Under the pieces are notes generated by a model. The model searched no databases and was not told the origin of the DNA. It saw only the letters and a list, made by a program, of their open reading frames with translations. Shown in pieces: positions 14,352 through 24,603 of a DNA stretch of 42,855 nucleotides. The position numbers and the translations under genes were made by a program. How positions within the stretch are numbered: the stretch's first letter is position 1; every line of letters starts with the position of its first letter. Origin of the DNA: Alphaproteobacteria bacterium (GTDB taxonomy: Bacteria > Pseudomonadota > Alphaproteobacteria > Rhizobiales > Devosiaceae); NCBI GenBank assembly GCA_018828145.1, contig JAHJWO010000025.1:1-42855 (forward strand), read 5' to 3'.

Positions 14352-15965
14352 TCAATCTGTATCCTCAACAAAGGGTACAGGTTTGCTGGAGTCGATACCG
14401 CGGAGCGAGCCCCATCCCCGATCATCCACTTTCGATTTCGAAGAAGCTTTCCCCCGTCGCGCCGCCGCAGTCTTTTTGGTTGCCGCCTCGACCAATTCTC
14501 GCTGTGCGATGGCAGTGCGTACGATCGCGCGGGAGTCGACCTCACGGCGTCCTTTCGCTAGAAGGGTCCGCCGGGCGGTTACCGCTTCGTGCAGGGTGAC
14601 CGAAGGCAGCGTCAGATCGGCATAGCGGGCTTCCACGAAGTTTCCAGAAGGCCGCCTGACGAAGATGCGCGACATATCGCGTGGATCGTATTTTACGAGC
14701 AGGCGGCGCTCAGAGCGCCCGACGTCGGCGCTGAGGGCTGCGGACCAATAGCGCAGGCCGAACAGGTGAATGCCGGTCGGCCGCAAAGTGCGCTCCTGCT
14801 CGGGCAAGAAGGTGAGCCAAAAGCGGAGCCTATCTTGCGGCAGTCGGAGCGGGATGTCGCCCTCGTACTCACGCCAGACCGCAATGGGCGGGCGGCCCAT
14901 GGTGCCATGGATCGACTGATGATAGGAGCCGACAATGTCGAGTGCGATGTACCGCTCGAGCTCACGCAGTGTCAGCGCCGCGTGCCGTTTCGAGTCATAT
15001 TCGCCGAGCTCCTGCGCATTGCTGAACGTCGTGCCGGGCAGCAGGTGCAGCTTTCCCATCTGCGTGCCGATCAAACGCTCGATGTGACCACCGAAGCGCG
15101 GCTCGCCCGGAGGGCGCCAGTCGATCGCGATGCCAGCATCATCGCATCCGCGCTTGAACGCCCGACTGCGGAAGTCGGCGCCGTTGTCAACGTGAACCGT
15201 TGCTGGCAGACCGGCGACAGGCCAGGGGTCTGTGATTTCGCGTTCTCTCAGCCATGCCGACTTGTCGAAGACTGAATGGAGAAGGCAAAGGCTGGTGGAC
15301 AGTCGGGAAGGGGCGTCCATCGTGAGATAGAATCCGGTTACCATGCGGCTGCAGACGTCCATCGCCAGCGTCAGCCACGGTCGGCCGAGTGGCTGCCGCG
15401 TCTCCTCGTCGACGACGAAGACGTCGGCCTTAGTATGGTCGATCTGGACTACATCCAGCGGGCGGGAAGCGCTGAAAGTCCCGGGGACAGCCGTTGTCTC
15501 CTTCAAGATCTTCTGTTCACCGCGGCGCCGGGCGCGCTTCTGGAGGTCAATATCCTCGAGGCGAGCCGCGATCGTCCGGCGATGCGGGGGTTTCATTCCA
15601 ACCGAAATGCAGCTTGTCTGTACGTCCCGGACCAACTGCGAAATGCTCGGTCTGGTTCGCTTCAGGTAGTACGCGCTGATTGTGGCGCGGATGACTTGCT
15701 CTCGCTTAACGTCCAGGACGCGATGCCCCTCTGGCCGCCCACGTTTACGATCAACCAGAGACAGGACAGTTCCGCCTCCGCGAAATATCTTGATTAGACG
15801 ATATGCCGTTGCCTGGCTGAGACCCAATTCCGCTGCAAGTTCCGCAACGTCGCGGGACGTGGTGCCGTCAGGATGGCCCTTCAGGAAGTTGCGGATCGCG
15901 TCCGCCCGCCGGCACGCTTCGTCCCAAAGCGTCTGGTCGATCTCGTCGGGGAAAGGGTCGGTCAT
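14352..15965 (-). CDS. tniA: DDE transposase TniA (Mu/TnsB-type integrase core)
   Basis: The 537-residue protein has an N-terminal helix-turn-helix (GLSQATAYRLIKIF, about residues 48-61). The rve integrase core has the catalytic triad D176 (VVQIDHTKAD), D260 (VHVDNGADF) and E296 (GGHIERLIG). A Mu-type C-terminal beta-barrel follows (VKYDPRDMSRIFVRRPSG). The C-terminus is basic and probably contacts TniB. All three catalytic residues are present, so the transposase may be active. It reads away from the right-hand end with its cluster of binding sites, which could let it repress itself. Confidence 0.95.
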   Translation of the reverse strand: MTDPFPDEIDQTLWDEACRRADAIRNFLKGHPDGTTSRDVAELAAELGLSQATAYRLIKIFRGGGTVLSLVDRKRGRPEGHRVLDVKREQVIRATISAYYLKRTRPSISQLVRDVQTSCISVGMKPPHRRTIAARLEDIDLQKRARRRGEQKILKETTAVPGTFSASRPLDVVQIDHTKADVFVVDEETRQPLGRPWLTLAMDVCSRMVTGFYLTMDAPSRLSTSLCLLHSVFDKSAWLREREITDPWPVAGLPATVHVDNGADFRSRAFKRGCDDAGIAIDWRPPGEPRFGGHIERLIGTQMGKLHLLPGTTFSNAQELGEYDSKRHAALTLRELERYIALDIVGSYHQSIHGTMGRPPIAVWREYEGDIPLRLPQDRLRFWLTFLPEQERTLRPTGIHLFGLRYWSAALSADVGRSERRLLVKYDPRDMSRIFVRRPSGNFVEARYADLTLPSVTLHEAVTARRTLLAKGRREVDSRAIVRTAIAQRELVEAATKKTAAARRGKASSKSKVDDRGWGSLRGIDSSKPVPFVEDTD

Positions 15966-15997
15966 GGCTAGCCCGCGAGAGAAACACCGCGGCCCTC

Positions 15998-16064
15998 ATT
16001 CTCACATTAAATGACAAACGCCAAGGCAGGTTCGCAAATTAACTGCTCATTCTCAAATTAAGTG
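15998..16064. repeat. Right subterminal transposase-binding repeats
   Basis: Three direct copies of the end motif at about 15998-16013 (ATTCTCACATTAAATGA), 16031-16045 (TTCGCAAATTAACTG) and 16049-16064 (ATTCTCAAATTAAGTG). A fourth is inside the terminal repeat (16097-16114). They lie upstream of tniA. Confidence 0.65.
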
Positions 16065-16093
16065 CGCGAGCAACATACTGAAATCGTTGAGGT

Positions 16094-16123
16094 CGGATTC
16101 GCAGAATTAAATGGAAAGCGACA
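16094..16123 (-). repeat. Transposon terminal inverted repeat, right
   Basis: Read on the minus strand it begins TGTCGCTT, then CCATTTAATT and GAAT, in the same spacing as the left end. Confidence 0.75.
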
Positions 16124-16157
16124 CCGCTCAGCATTCCGGCGGAAACAACAGGCTGGG

Positions 16158-16185
16158 GAAGCGCTGGGTAACGTCCCAGCGCTTC
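16158..16185. terminator. Hairpin terminator at the end of the glp operon
   Basis: A perfect 11-bp stem (GAAGCGCTGGG with CCCAGCGCTTC) and a 6-base loop lie 21 bp past the stop of glpV. A T-tract (GTTTT) follows it on the plus strand, giving A residues before it on the minus strand. It probably ends glp transcription and may also block read-through from the transposon side. Confidence 0.65.
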
Positions 16186-16205
16186 GTTTTGGTCAGTGAT
16201 CGCGA

Positions 16206-17951
16206 CTAGTTGGCAGCCGCGTTGGCGTCCGCCCAGCTCTTGACCAGTTCGTCATAGTTCACCGTGATGCCTTGCTCTTTCTCGTTCTCGATCGGGAGCT
16301 GTGGGGCAATATTGCCCTTGGCGACGGCGTCGGCGTTCCAATAGGCGAGGTCGTGCTCCTCGGCCAGCATTGGGCCGATGTCGCCCTGGACTCCGGCACG
16401 CTCGAGACGTTCGAGGACGGCCTCCTGCTCGGCGCATAGCGAGTCCATCGCTTCCTGCGGCGTCTTGGCGCCCGACGAGGCGTCGCCGATTGCCTGCCAC
16501 CAGAGCTGAGCGAGCTTGGGATAATCCGGCACGTTGGTGCCAGTGGGCGACCACTGGACACGGGCCGGCGAGCGATAGAACTCGACGAGGCCGCCGAGGT
16601 TGGGAGCCCGTTCGGTGAAGCTCTCGTGGCGGACTGTCGATTCTCGCACAAAGGTCAGCCCGAAGTGCGCTTTCTTCACGTCCACAGTCAGCGAGGTGAC
16701 GAACTGTGCATAGAGCCATGCGGCCTGGGCGCGATCGACCGGGGTGGACTTGAGCAGCGTCCACGATCCCACGTCCTGGTAGCCGAGCTTCATGCCTTCC
16801 TTCCAATAGACGCCATGCGGCGAGGGAGCGAAGCGCCACTTGGGCGTGCCGTCCTCGTTGACGACAGGCAGGCCGGGCTTGACGAAATCGGCCGTGAAGG
16901 CGGTGTAGGTGAACATCTGCTGGGCGATCTTGCCCTGCGATGGCACCGGACCCGATTCAGAGAAGGTCATGCCCTGGGCTTCGGGCGGTGCGTAGGCCGT
17001 CATCCAGTCGAGGTACTTCTGGATCGAGTAGACTGCCGCCGGGCCGTTGGTGTCACCACCGCGCGCCACGCATGAGCCGACCGGACGGCTGTTCTCGTCG
17101 ACCTTGATGCCCCATTCGTCGACCGGAAGGCCGTTGGGCAGGCCGAGGTCGCCGTTGCCGGCCATAGACAGCCAGGCGTCGGTGAAACGCCAGCCGAGCG
17201 AGGGATCCTTCTTGCCGTAGTCCATGTGGCCATAGACGGGGCCCTCACCCATGTCGCGGCCGGTGAAAAACTCGGCGATATCCTCGTAAGCCGACCAGTT
17301 GACCGGAACGCCGAGGTCATAGCCGTATTTGGCCTTGAAGTCGGCCTTGGCGGTCTCGTCGTTGAACCAGTCGTAGCGGAAGAAGTAGAGGTTCGCGAAC
17401 TGCTGATCGGGCAGCTGGTAGAGGTCGCCATCGGGCGCGGTGGTGAAGTCCGTGCCGATAAAGTCGTCGAGGTTGAGGTTCGGGTTGGTCACCGAAGCGC
17501 CCTCGTTGGCCATCCAGTCGGTCAGGCTGCGGGCCTGCTGATAGCGCCAGTGGGTGCCGATGAGGTCGGAGTCGTTGATATAGGCGTCGTAGATGTTCTC
17601 GCCGGACTGCATCTGCGTCTGCAGCTTTTCGACCACGTCTCCTTCGCCGATCAGGTCATGGGTGACCTTGATGCCGGTGAGGGCGGTGAAGGCGGGGGCA
17701 AGAACCTTGGATTCGTATTCATGGGTGGTGATGGTTTCGGAAACCACCTTGATTTCCATGCCGGCAAAGGGAGCCGCGGCCTCCATGAACCAGGTGAGTT
17801 CCGCCTCCTGCTCCTCACGGCTCAGCGTCGACAGGTCGCCGATTTCGGCGTCGAGGAACTTCAGCCCCTCGTCCAGGCTCTGCGCCCAGACCGGGCTCGT
17901 CGCCAACAGCGCGACCAGCGCTGCGGTCGATGTCAGTAGATTCCGTCGCAT
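16206..17951 (-). CDS. glpV: Glycerol ABC transporter, substrate-binding protein
   Basis: The 581-residue periplasmic binding protein has a signal peptide MRRNLLTSTAALVALLATSPVWAQ. The rest reads like the large glycerol-binding GlpV of rhizobia (KVVSETITTHEYESKVLAPAF, THWRYQQARSLTDWM, LGWRFTDAWLSMAGNGD). The start at 17951 follows GGGAGG; a longer frame to 18152 only overlaps glpU. It is the last gene of glpD-S-T-P-Q-U-V, the same order as in Rhizobium leguminosarum. It captures glycerol for the GlpPQ permease. Confidence 0.93.
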   Translation of the reverse strand: MRRNLLTSTAALVALLATSPVWAQSLDEGLKFLDAEIGDLSTLSREEQEAELTWFMEAAAPFAGMEIKVVSETITTHEYESKVLAPAFTALTGIKVTHDLIGEGDVVEKLQTQMQSGENIYDAYINDSDLIGTHWRYQQARSLTDWMANEGASVTNPNLNLDDFIGTDFTTAPDGDLYQLPDQQFANLYFFRYDWFNDETAKADFKAKYGYDLGVPVNWSAYEDIAEFFTGRDMGEGPVYGHMDYGKKDPSLGWRFTDAWLSMAGNGDLGLPNGLPVDEWGIKVDENSRPVGSCVARGGDTNGPAAVYSIQKYLDWMTAYAPPEAQGMTFSESGPVPSQGKIAQQMFTYTAFTADFVKPGLPVVNEDGTPKWRFAPSPHGVYWKEGMKLGYQDVGSWTLLKSTPVDRAQAAWLYAQFVTSLTVDVKKAHFGLTFVRESTVRHESFTERAPNLGGLVEFYRSPARVQWSPTGTNVPDYPKLAQLWWQAIGDASSGAKTPQEAMDSLCAEQEAVLERLERAGVQGDIGPMLAEEHDLAYWNADAVAKGNIAPQLPIENEKEQGITVNYDELVKSWADANAAAN

Positions 17952-18030
17952 TCTCGAATCCTCCCTTTGGATTGCATTCTTGCGATACGGAGGAGCAGCG
18001 AGTTCGCCACCTCCCCCGGCCTTAACTCCC

Positions 18031-18312
18031 CTAGACGAAGCGGAACACGCAGATCGCGTAGGCCACCGATAGGGCGAGACTCCACCACAGCTGCGGCCCA
18101 ACGAGCCCCAGCCATGCAAGATTGATGAAGGCGCTGCCAAGCAGTGAAACAAAGAGACGGTCCCCGCGCGTTGTCTCGAACCGGAGGATGCCTACACGCG
18201 GGCCGCCTCCGGGCGCGCGCCGCTCCCAGATCGCCATGCCTACAAGCATGAGAGCAATGGTGCCGAAGAAGGCAGCGGTCGGCCAGGTCCAGGCCATCCA
18301 TGAGAAGTCCAT
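18031..18312 (-). CDS. glpU: GlpU-like small membrane protein (DUF2160 type)
   Basis: A 93-residue protein beginning MDFSWMAWTWPTAAFFG, with hydrophobic stretches at about residues 10-27, 54-70 and 73-90. A small membrane protein in this position is characteristic of the rhizobial glpSTPQUV cluster. Its role in glycerol transport is not defined. A longer frame from 18528 overlaps glpQ and is not used. Confidence 0.82.
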   Translation of the reverse strand: MDFSWMAWTWPTAAFFGTIALMLVGMAIWERRAPGGGPRVGILRFETTRGDRLFVSLLGSAFINLAWLGLVGPQLWWSLALSVAYAICVFRFV

Positions 18313-18323
18313 GGTTTCACTCC

Positions 18324-19219
<896 letters not shown>

Positions 19220-19223
<4 letters not shown>

Positions 19224-20094
19224 TTGCCCGTCTCCTGTCCCTGATTGGTCATGACGGTGTAGAAGACCCAGCTGAGTGAGAGCACGATCAGGAAGTAAAC
19301 CAGCGACATGGCCGCCGCCGGGCCTACGTCGAACTGCCCGATGGCCATCTTGACCAAGTCGATGGACAGGAAGGTGGTCTCATTGCCGGGGCCGCCGCCC
19401 GTGACGACGAATGGCTCAGTGTAAATCATGAAGCTGTCCATGAAACGCAGCAGCACGGCGATCAGCAGCACGCGACCCATCTTGGGGAGCTGGATGAAAC
19501 GGAAAACGCTCCAGCGCGAGGCGCCATCAATCCTGGCAGCCTGGTAATAGGCATCAGGGATGGATACGAGGCCGGCATAGCAGAGCAGCACGACCAGACT
19601 AGTCCAATGCCACACATCCATGACGATGATGGTGAGCCAGGCATCGACCGGGTCCTGCACGTAGTTGTAGTCGATCCCCATACTAGCCAGGGTGCGGCCG
19701 AGCAGGCCGATATCGACGCGTCCGAACACCTGCCATATTGTGCCGACGACGTTCCACGGGATCAGCAGTGGCAGGGCCATCAGCACTAGGCAGACCGGCA
19801 CGCCCCAACCCTTTCGGGGCATGTTAAGCGCAATGTAAATGCCCAGGGGAATTTCGATGGCCAGGATGATCGCCGAAAAGATCAGGTTGCGTCCCAAGGC
19901 ATCCCAGAAGCGGTCGGATTCAAGAACGTCCTGAAACCAGTCCAGGCCAGCCCAGAAGAACTGGTTGTTGCCGAAGGTGTCCTGCACCGAATAGTTGACC
20001 ACGGTCATCAGCGGGATGATGGCCGAGAAAGCCACCAGCACCAGCACGGGCAGTACCAAGAACCAGGCCTTGTTGTTTACGGTTCTTTCCATGA

Positions 20095-20098
<4 letters not shown>
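19220..20098 (-). CDS. glpP: Glycerol ABC transporter permease GlpP
   Basis: A 292-residue MalF-type permease with the EAA motif YYQAARIDGASRWSVFRFIQLP and about six transmembrane helices. The start is a GTG overlapping the glpT stop (GTGA at 20095-20098). An ATG two codons later (20092) is an equally possible start. It is a partner of GlpQ. Confidence 0.93.
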
Positions 20099-21165
<1,067 letters not shown>

Positions 21166-21174
21166 GGTTCTCTC

Positions 21175-22257
21175 CTACGCCGCCAGCCGGGCGGGTGCCG
21201 TCACGGCGCGCCCCTGGCCATCGAACACCAGCAACTGCTTTGGATCGAGGAATACCTCGATCTGCTGGTCCACGACAAAGTTCTGTATGCCCGGGCTGAG
21301 CATGACCCAGCTGGCATCAGTAAAGCGCAGATGCACGAAGCTTTCCGAACCCGTGATTTCCATCGCCGTCACCGTGGCCTGCAGGGCCAGGGCCTCGGGG
21401 CTGGTCCTTACCAAGGTGAGGTGGTGTGGTTGGAAGCCGATGGTATAGGCCGCTTCGGGCACGTCTTGCAGGCCGTCCGGAACCGGAAAGGCTACTCCGC
21501 CGTCGAGCAGGAATTGGCTACCAGCCTTGCGCATGACGATGGTGTTGAGCGGGGGGTCTGAAAAAGTCTGCGCGGTGATCAGATCGTCGGGGCGGCGGAA
21601 TACTTCGATGGTCTTGCCGAACTGGGTCACCCTGCCCTGCGACAGGGTCGCTGTGTTGCCGGCCAGGAGCAGCGCTTCGGACGGCTCGGTGGTAGCATAG
21701 ACAAAGATGGTCCCGGCCTCAGCAAAGATGCGCGGTAATTCGGCGCGCAGCTCCTCACGCAGTTTGTAGTCCAGGTTGGCCAGCGGCTCGTCGAGCAGGA
21801 CCAGACCAGCATTCTTAACAATGGCGCGAGCCAGCGCGCAACGCTGCTGCTGCCCGCCGGACAGATTGAGCGGCGTGCGCTGCAGATAGGGCGTCAGCTT
21901 CATCAGCGCCGCCGCGTGTTGTACGGCCGCGTCGATTGCCTCCCGGCCGGCGCCGGAGACACGCATGGGCGAGGCGATGTTTTCATAGACCGTCATGGTC
22001 GGGTAGTTGATGAACTGCTGGAACACCATCGCAACGTCCCGCTTCTGGGGTGGCACGCCGGTGACGTCGACACCGTCGACAAGCAGGCTGCCGCTGGAAG
22101 GCTTGTCCAGGCCTGCCATAAGGCGCATCAAGCTGGTCTTGCCCGAAAGGGTGGGGCCAAGCAACACGTTCAGCGTGCCGCGCTCCAGACGCAGCGAAAC
22201 ATTGTCGATATGGGTTTCGGCTCCGACCGTCCGTGTGACATTCTTCAGTTCCAGCAC
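21175..22257 (-). CDS. glpS: Glycerol ABC transporter ATPase GlpS
   Basis: A 360-residue MalK-type ATPase with Walker A GPTLSGKT, the signature NLSGGQQQRCALARAIV and Walker B LVLLDEPLANLD. It starts with a GTG preceded by GGGAGAC, only 3 bp after the glpD stop. It pairs with GlpT to power glycerol import; the two ATPases differ clearly in their signature motifs. Confidence 0.93.
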   Translation of the reverse strand: MLELKNVTRTVGAETHIDNVSLRLERGTLNVLLGPTLSGKTSLMRLMAGLDKPSSGSLLVDGVDVTGVPPQKRDVAMVFQQFINYPTMTVYENIASPMRVSGAGREAIDAAVQHAAALMKLTPYLQRTPLNLSGGQQQRCALARAIVKNAGLVLLDEPLANLDYKLREELRAELPRIFAEAGTIFVYATTEPSEALLLAGNTATLSQGRVTQFGKTIEVFRRPDDLITAQTFSDPPLNTIVMRKAGSQFLLDGGVAFPVPDGLQDVPEAAYTIGFQPHHLTLVRTSPEALALQATVTAMEITGSESFVHLRFTDASWVMLSPGIQNFVVDQQIEVFLDPKQLLVFDGQGRAVTAPARLAA

Positions 22258-22260
22258 AGT

Positions 22261-23796
22261 TCAGTCTCCCCAACCCGCAAGCGCCGCAGGCCGCGCTTCA
22301 AGAGCCGCCAGAAACGCGTCTATTTCCGCAACCCGCACTGCTCTGCCGAGCAGCCCGCGCTTGGTACGGCGCCACAAGATATATTCGCTTGTCACGGCCC
22401 ATTCCTGGTCCACCAGATAACGAAACTCGGCCTCGTATAGGTCCGCACCAAAGTGGCGACCCAGATCGTCGTAACCGCACGCCACGCCCAGCATAACGCT
22501 GGCGCGGGTACCGTAAAGCCGCACTAGGCGTTCCGCATGAGCAAGGTCCAGGAACGGATATTGGTGCTTGAGTGCGGTGACGGCGGTGGCAAAACCGGCA
22601 GCCGGAAAATTGCCTCCGGGCAGATGGCTGCCGCGTGTCCAGGGCTTTCCCTTGGCGCCAATCAGCGATTCAATCTTGACGAGCGCCGCTTCGGCAAGGC
22701 GCCGGAATGTGGTCAGCTTGCCGCCGATGATGTTCAACAACGGGGCCTCGTCGCCACCGCCTGAGGCCTTCAAAACGTAGTCGCGCGTGGCTTCCTGGGC
22801 CTTGCTGGCGCGGTCAGCGTAAAGCGGGCGTACACCGGAATAGCTCCAGACGATGTCCTTGGGGGTGACCTGCCGGGTGAAATAGGCACTTGCCGCGGTG
22901 GTCAGATAATCGATCTCGCCTTCGGTAATCTGAACGGACTGCGGTTCGCCTTCATAGTCTTGGTCGGTCGTGCCGATTAGGGTGAAATCGCTCTCGTAGG
23001 GGATGACGAAGATGATCCGGCCATCGGCATTCTGGAACATGTAGCAGCGGTCGTGGTCATAGAGCTTTCGCACCACAATATGGCTGCCCTGGACAAGACG
23101 CACATTGCCGGCGCTATTGGCGCCCAGCGTTCCGGTCAAGACCTGGTCAACCCAAGGCCCAGCGGCATTCACCAGAAGCCGCGTGGTGACAGTCTCGACA
23201 TCGCCGCTCTTGGTGTTGCGCAAGGTGACGTCCCACAATTGCCCACGTCGTTGCGCTGACACGACGGCCGTGCGGGTGCGGATTGCAGCACCACGATCGG
23301 CCGCGTCCCGCGCTGCGAGCACGACCATGCGCGCATCATCCACCCAGCAGTCGGAATATTCGAATGCCTTGGTATAAAGCGCCTGCAGGGGCTCCCCCGC
23401 CGGGTCGGTGCCCATATCCAGTGTTCGCGATGCTGGCAGCAAGCGGCGGCCACCGAGATGGTCATAGATGAAAAGGCCGAGCCGCAACACCCAGGCCGGC
23501 CGCAGGCCCCCATGATGAGGCAGGACCAGACGGAGGGGCCAAATGATGTGCGGCGCCGATGCCCAGAGCACCTCGCGCTCGGCCAGAGCCTCATGCACGA
23601 GGCGGAATTCAAAATGCTCGAGGTAGCGCAGGCCGCCGTGGATCAGCTTGGTCGCGGCCGAGGAGGTGCCGCTTGCGAGATCATTCATCTCGGCCAGCAG
23701 GACATCGTAGCCCCGTCCGGCCGCGTCCCAGGCGATGCCGCATCCATTGATGCCGCCCCCGGTGACGACGATGTCACGAATTCGCGCCTCGTACAC
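22261..23796 (-). CDS. glpD: Glycerol-3-phosphate dehydrogenase (FAD, quinone-linked)
   Basis: The 511-residue protein has the FAD-binding dinucleotide fold DIVVTGGGINGCGIAWDAAGRG at about residues 8-29. The GlpD motifs follow: SSAATKLIHGGLRYLE (about 44-59), PYESDFTLIGTTDQDYEGEP (about 262) and GGKLTTFRRLAE (about 355). It oxidises glycerol 3-phosphate to dihydroxyacetone phosphate at the inner membrane. The start is a GTG preceded by a strong GGGAGGGGAAGG. It heads the operon. No glpK (glycerol kinase) is present in the window. Confidence 0.96.
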   Translation of the reverse strand: MYEARIRDIVVTGGGINGCGIAWDAAGRGYDVLLAEMNDLASGTSSAATKLIHGGLRYLEHFEFRLVHEALAEREVLWASAPHIIWPLRLVLPHHGGLRPAWVLRLGLFIYDHLGGRRLLPASRTLDMGTDPAGEPLQALYTKAFEYSDCWVDDARMVVLAARDAADRGAAIRTRTAVVSAQRRGQLWDVTLRNTKSGDVETVTTRLLVNAAGPWVDQVLTGTLGANSAGNVRLVQGSHIVVRKLYDHDRCYMFQNADGRIIFVIPYESDFTLIGTTDQDYEGEPQSVQITEGEIDYLTTAASAYFTRQVTPKDIVWSYSGVRPLYADRASKAQEATRDYVLKASGGGDEAPLLNIIGGKLTTFRRLAEAALVKIESLIGAKGKPWTRGSHLPGGNFPAAGFATAVTALKHQYPFLDLAHAERLVRLYGTRASVMLGVACGYDDLGRHFGADLYEAEFRYLVDQEWAVTSEYILWRRTKRGLLGRAVRVAEIDAFLAALEARPAALAGWGD

Positions 23797-23845
23797 GCCC
23801 TTCCCCTCCCGGCGTTCCCGCCGGTTATCCGGTCATATGGAACGA

Positions 23846-23916
23846 TCGAAAGGTAAAGCGAAACCAAATCGAATGTCAATCGAAAGTAAACGCGCGCCAA
23901 GTCGAGTGTCAAAACG
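23846..23916 (-). promoter_or_regulatory. Probable GlpR operator array and glp promoter
   Basis: Four copies of a TCGAAaGTmAAnCG-like unit start at 23846, 23869, 23880 and 23902 (intervals 23, 11 and 22 bp, so all on one face of the helix). Within it, on the minus strand, TTGACA (23874-23879) is followed after 17 bp by TTACCT (23851-23856). This makes a plausible promoter about 55 bp before the glpD start. CGAAA-rich repeats are what DeoR-family GlpR repressors bind. The copies are read from sequence; the regulator is inferred. Confidence 0.55.
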
Positions 23917-23938
23917 AAAGCTTGGGACCAGCTCCACG

Positions 23939-24130
23939 CTATCGCGAAGGCATGGATGACTCGATGACCTGTACGCCCGCAACGTTACGGACCCGCCGGG
24001 CGGAATCCAGCGGACACTCGAAGGTATGGACTTGCGAGAGGAGAGCAATCCGGACCGGCGCTGCTCGCTCGAATTCGGTCGAATCCGACACAAGAATGAC
24101 GTGACGGGCATTGGCGGTGATGGCCTGAGA
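23939..24130 (-). pseudogene. glpR: C-terminal remnant of a DeoR-family regulator (glpR)
   Basis: The minus strand encodes about 60 residues, AITANARHVILVSDST, then EFERAAPVRIALLSQVHTFE, then a stop at 23939. This is the C-terminal effector-domain pattern of GlpR/DeoR regulators (ANARHVILVADSTKF, APVRIAHLSQVH). The N-terminal helix-turn-helix and most of the effector domain are not found upstream, where unrelated debris begins at about 24180. glpR normally lies directly upstream of glpD, so this looks like a deletion remnant of the operon's own repressor. Confidence 0.65.
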
Positions 24131-24179
24131 CCGGGGCGGAACAGATGGCGGGTCTTGGTGAGAAACTGCGGGATGTCGA

Positions 24180-24446
24180 CTATACCGCGCGCTTCAACTC
24201 AGCCGCAAACATGCCGTGCAAGCTCACATATGCGTCTGGGGGCACCGGGGCTGAGCTCATAGGCGCGCCTCCGGCACCCAATACCTCGTCCGCGTCACCG
24301 CTCATTTGATGGCCGATGCCGCTCAGATTGAGAATGACAACGTTGTTGGGATTTGTCGCACCGCTTCACGCAAACCTTCAAGCATGGCGGCATTGCGTTC
24401 CACCCGATAGAGCACGAAGCTGTAAATGGCCCGCAGGAGGGGACCC
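24180..24446 (-). pseudogene. Unidentified decayed coding fragment
   Basis: Two adjacent minus-strand frames give protein-like sequence. One (about 24446-24323) reads LLRAIYSFVLYRVERNAAML. The other (about 24355 to a stop at 24180) reads NNVVILNLSGIGHQMSGDAD and ends AAELKRAV. A frameshift near 24350 would join them. I do not recognise the protein. Confidence 0.35.
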
Positions 24447-24603
24447 GGATACGGGGGTGCCGATCTTGATCTTCACCAGTCGCACCCCCGCAACTTGCTG
24501 ACGATCGCAAGGTCGAAGAGTACTCGATCCCGCATCCGTCCTTCACGATCGAGAAAGAAGCGGATTGACCAAATCTGGCGAACCTTCAAAGCGCGCTTGG
24601 CAC
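24446..24603 (-). pseudogene. Fragment of a tyrosine recombinase/integrase
   Basis: The minus-strand frame reads RQIWSIRFFLDREGRMRDR, then VLFDLAIVSKLRGCDW and a stop at 24473. One base out of phase it continues LVKIKIG. This is a strongly conserved block of rhizobial phage-type integrases (IRFFLDRERRMRDRALFDLAIDSKLRGCDLVKIKIGD). The frameshift is the loss of one C in GACCTGGTG at about 24477. Both the N-terminal part and the catalytic C-terminal R-H-R-Y region are missing. Confidence 0.65.

Larger units (their letters stand above)
12512..16123 (-). mobile_element. TniA-TniB-TniQ transposon (about 3.6 kb)
   Basis: Three collinear minus-strand genes (DDE transposase, AAA ATPase, TniQ) are enclosed by imperfect terminal inverted repeats that both start TGTCGCTT. 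Subterminal sites of the form CA-TTAATT-GAGAAT recur three times at one end and four at the other. The layout is that of Tn5053/Tn402- and Tn7-related elements with a cut-and-paste or replicative DDE transposase plus ATPase. No resolvase (tniR), res site or passenger gene is visible. The flanking pentamers are GCGCT (12507-12511) and CCGCT (16124-16128), four of five matching, so a 5-bp target duplication is possible but imperfect. Confidence 0.85.
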
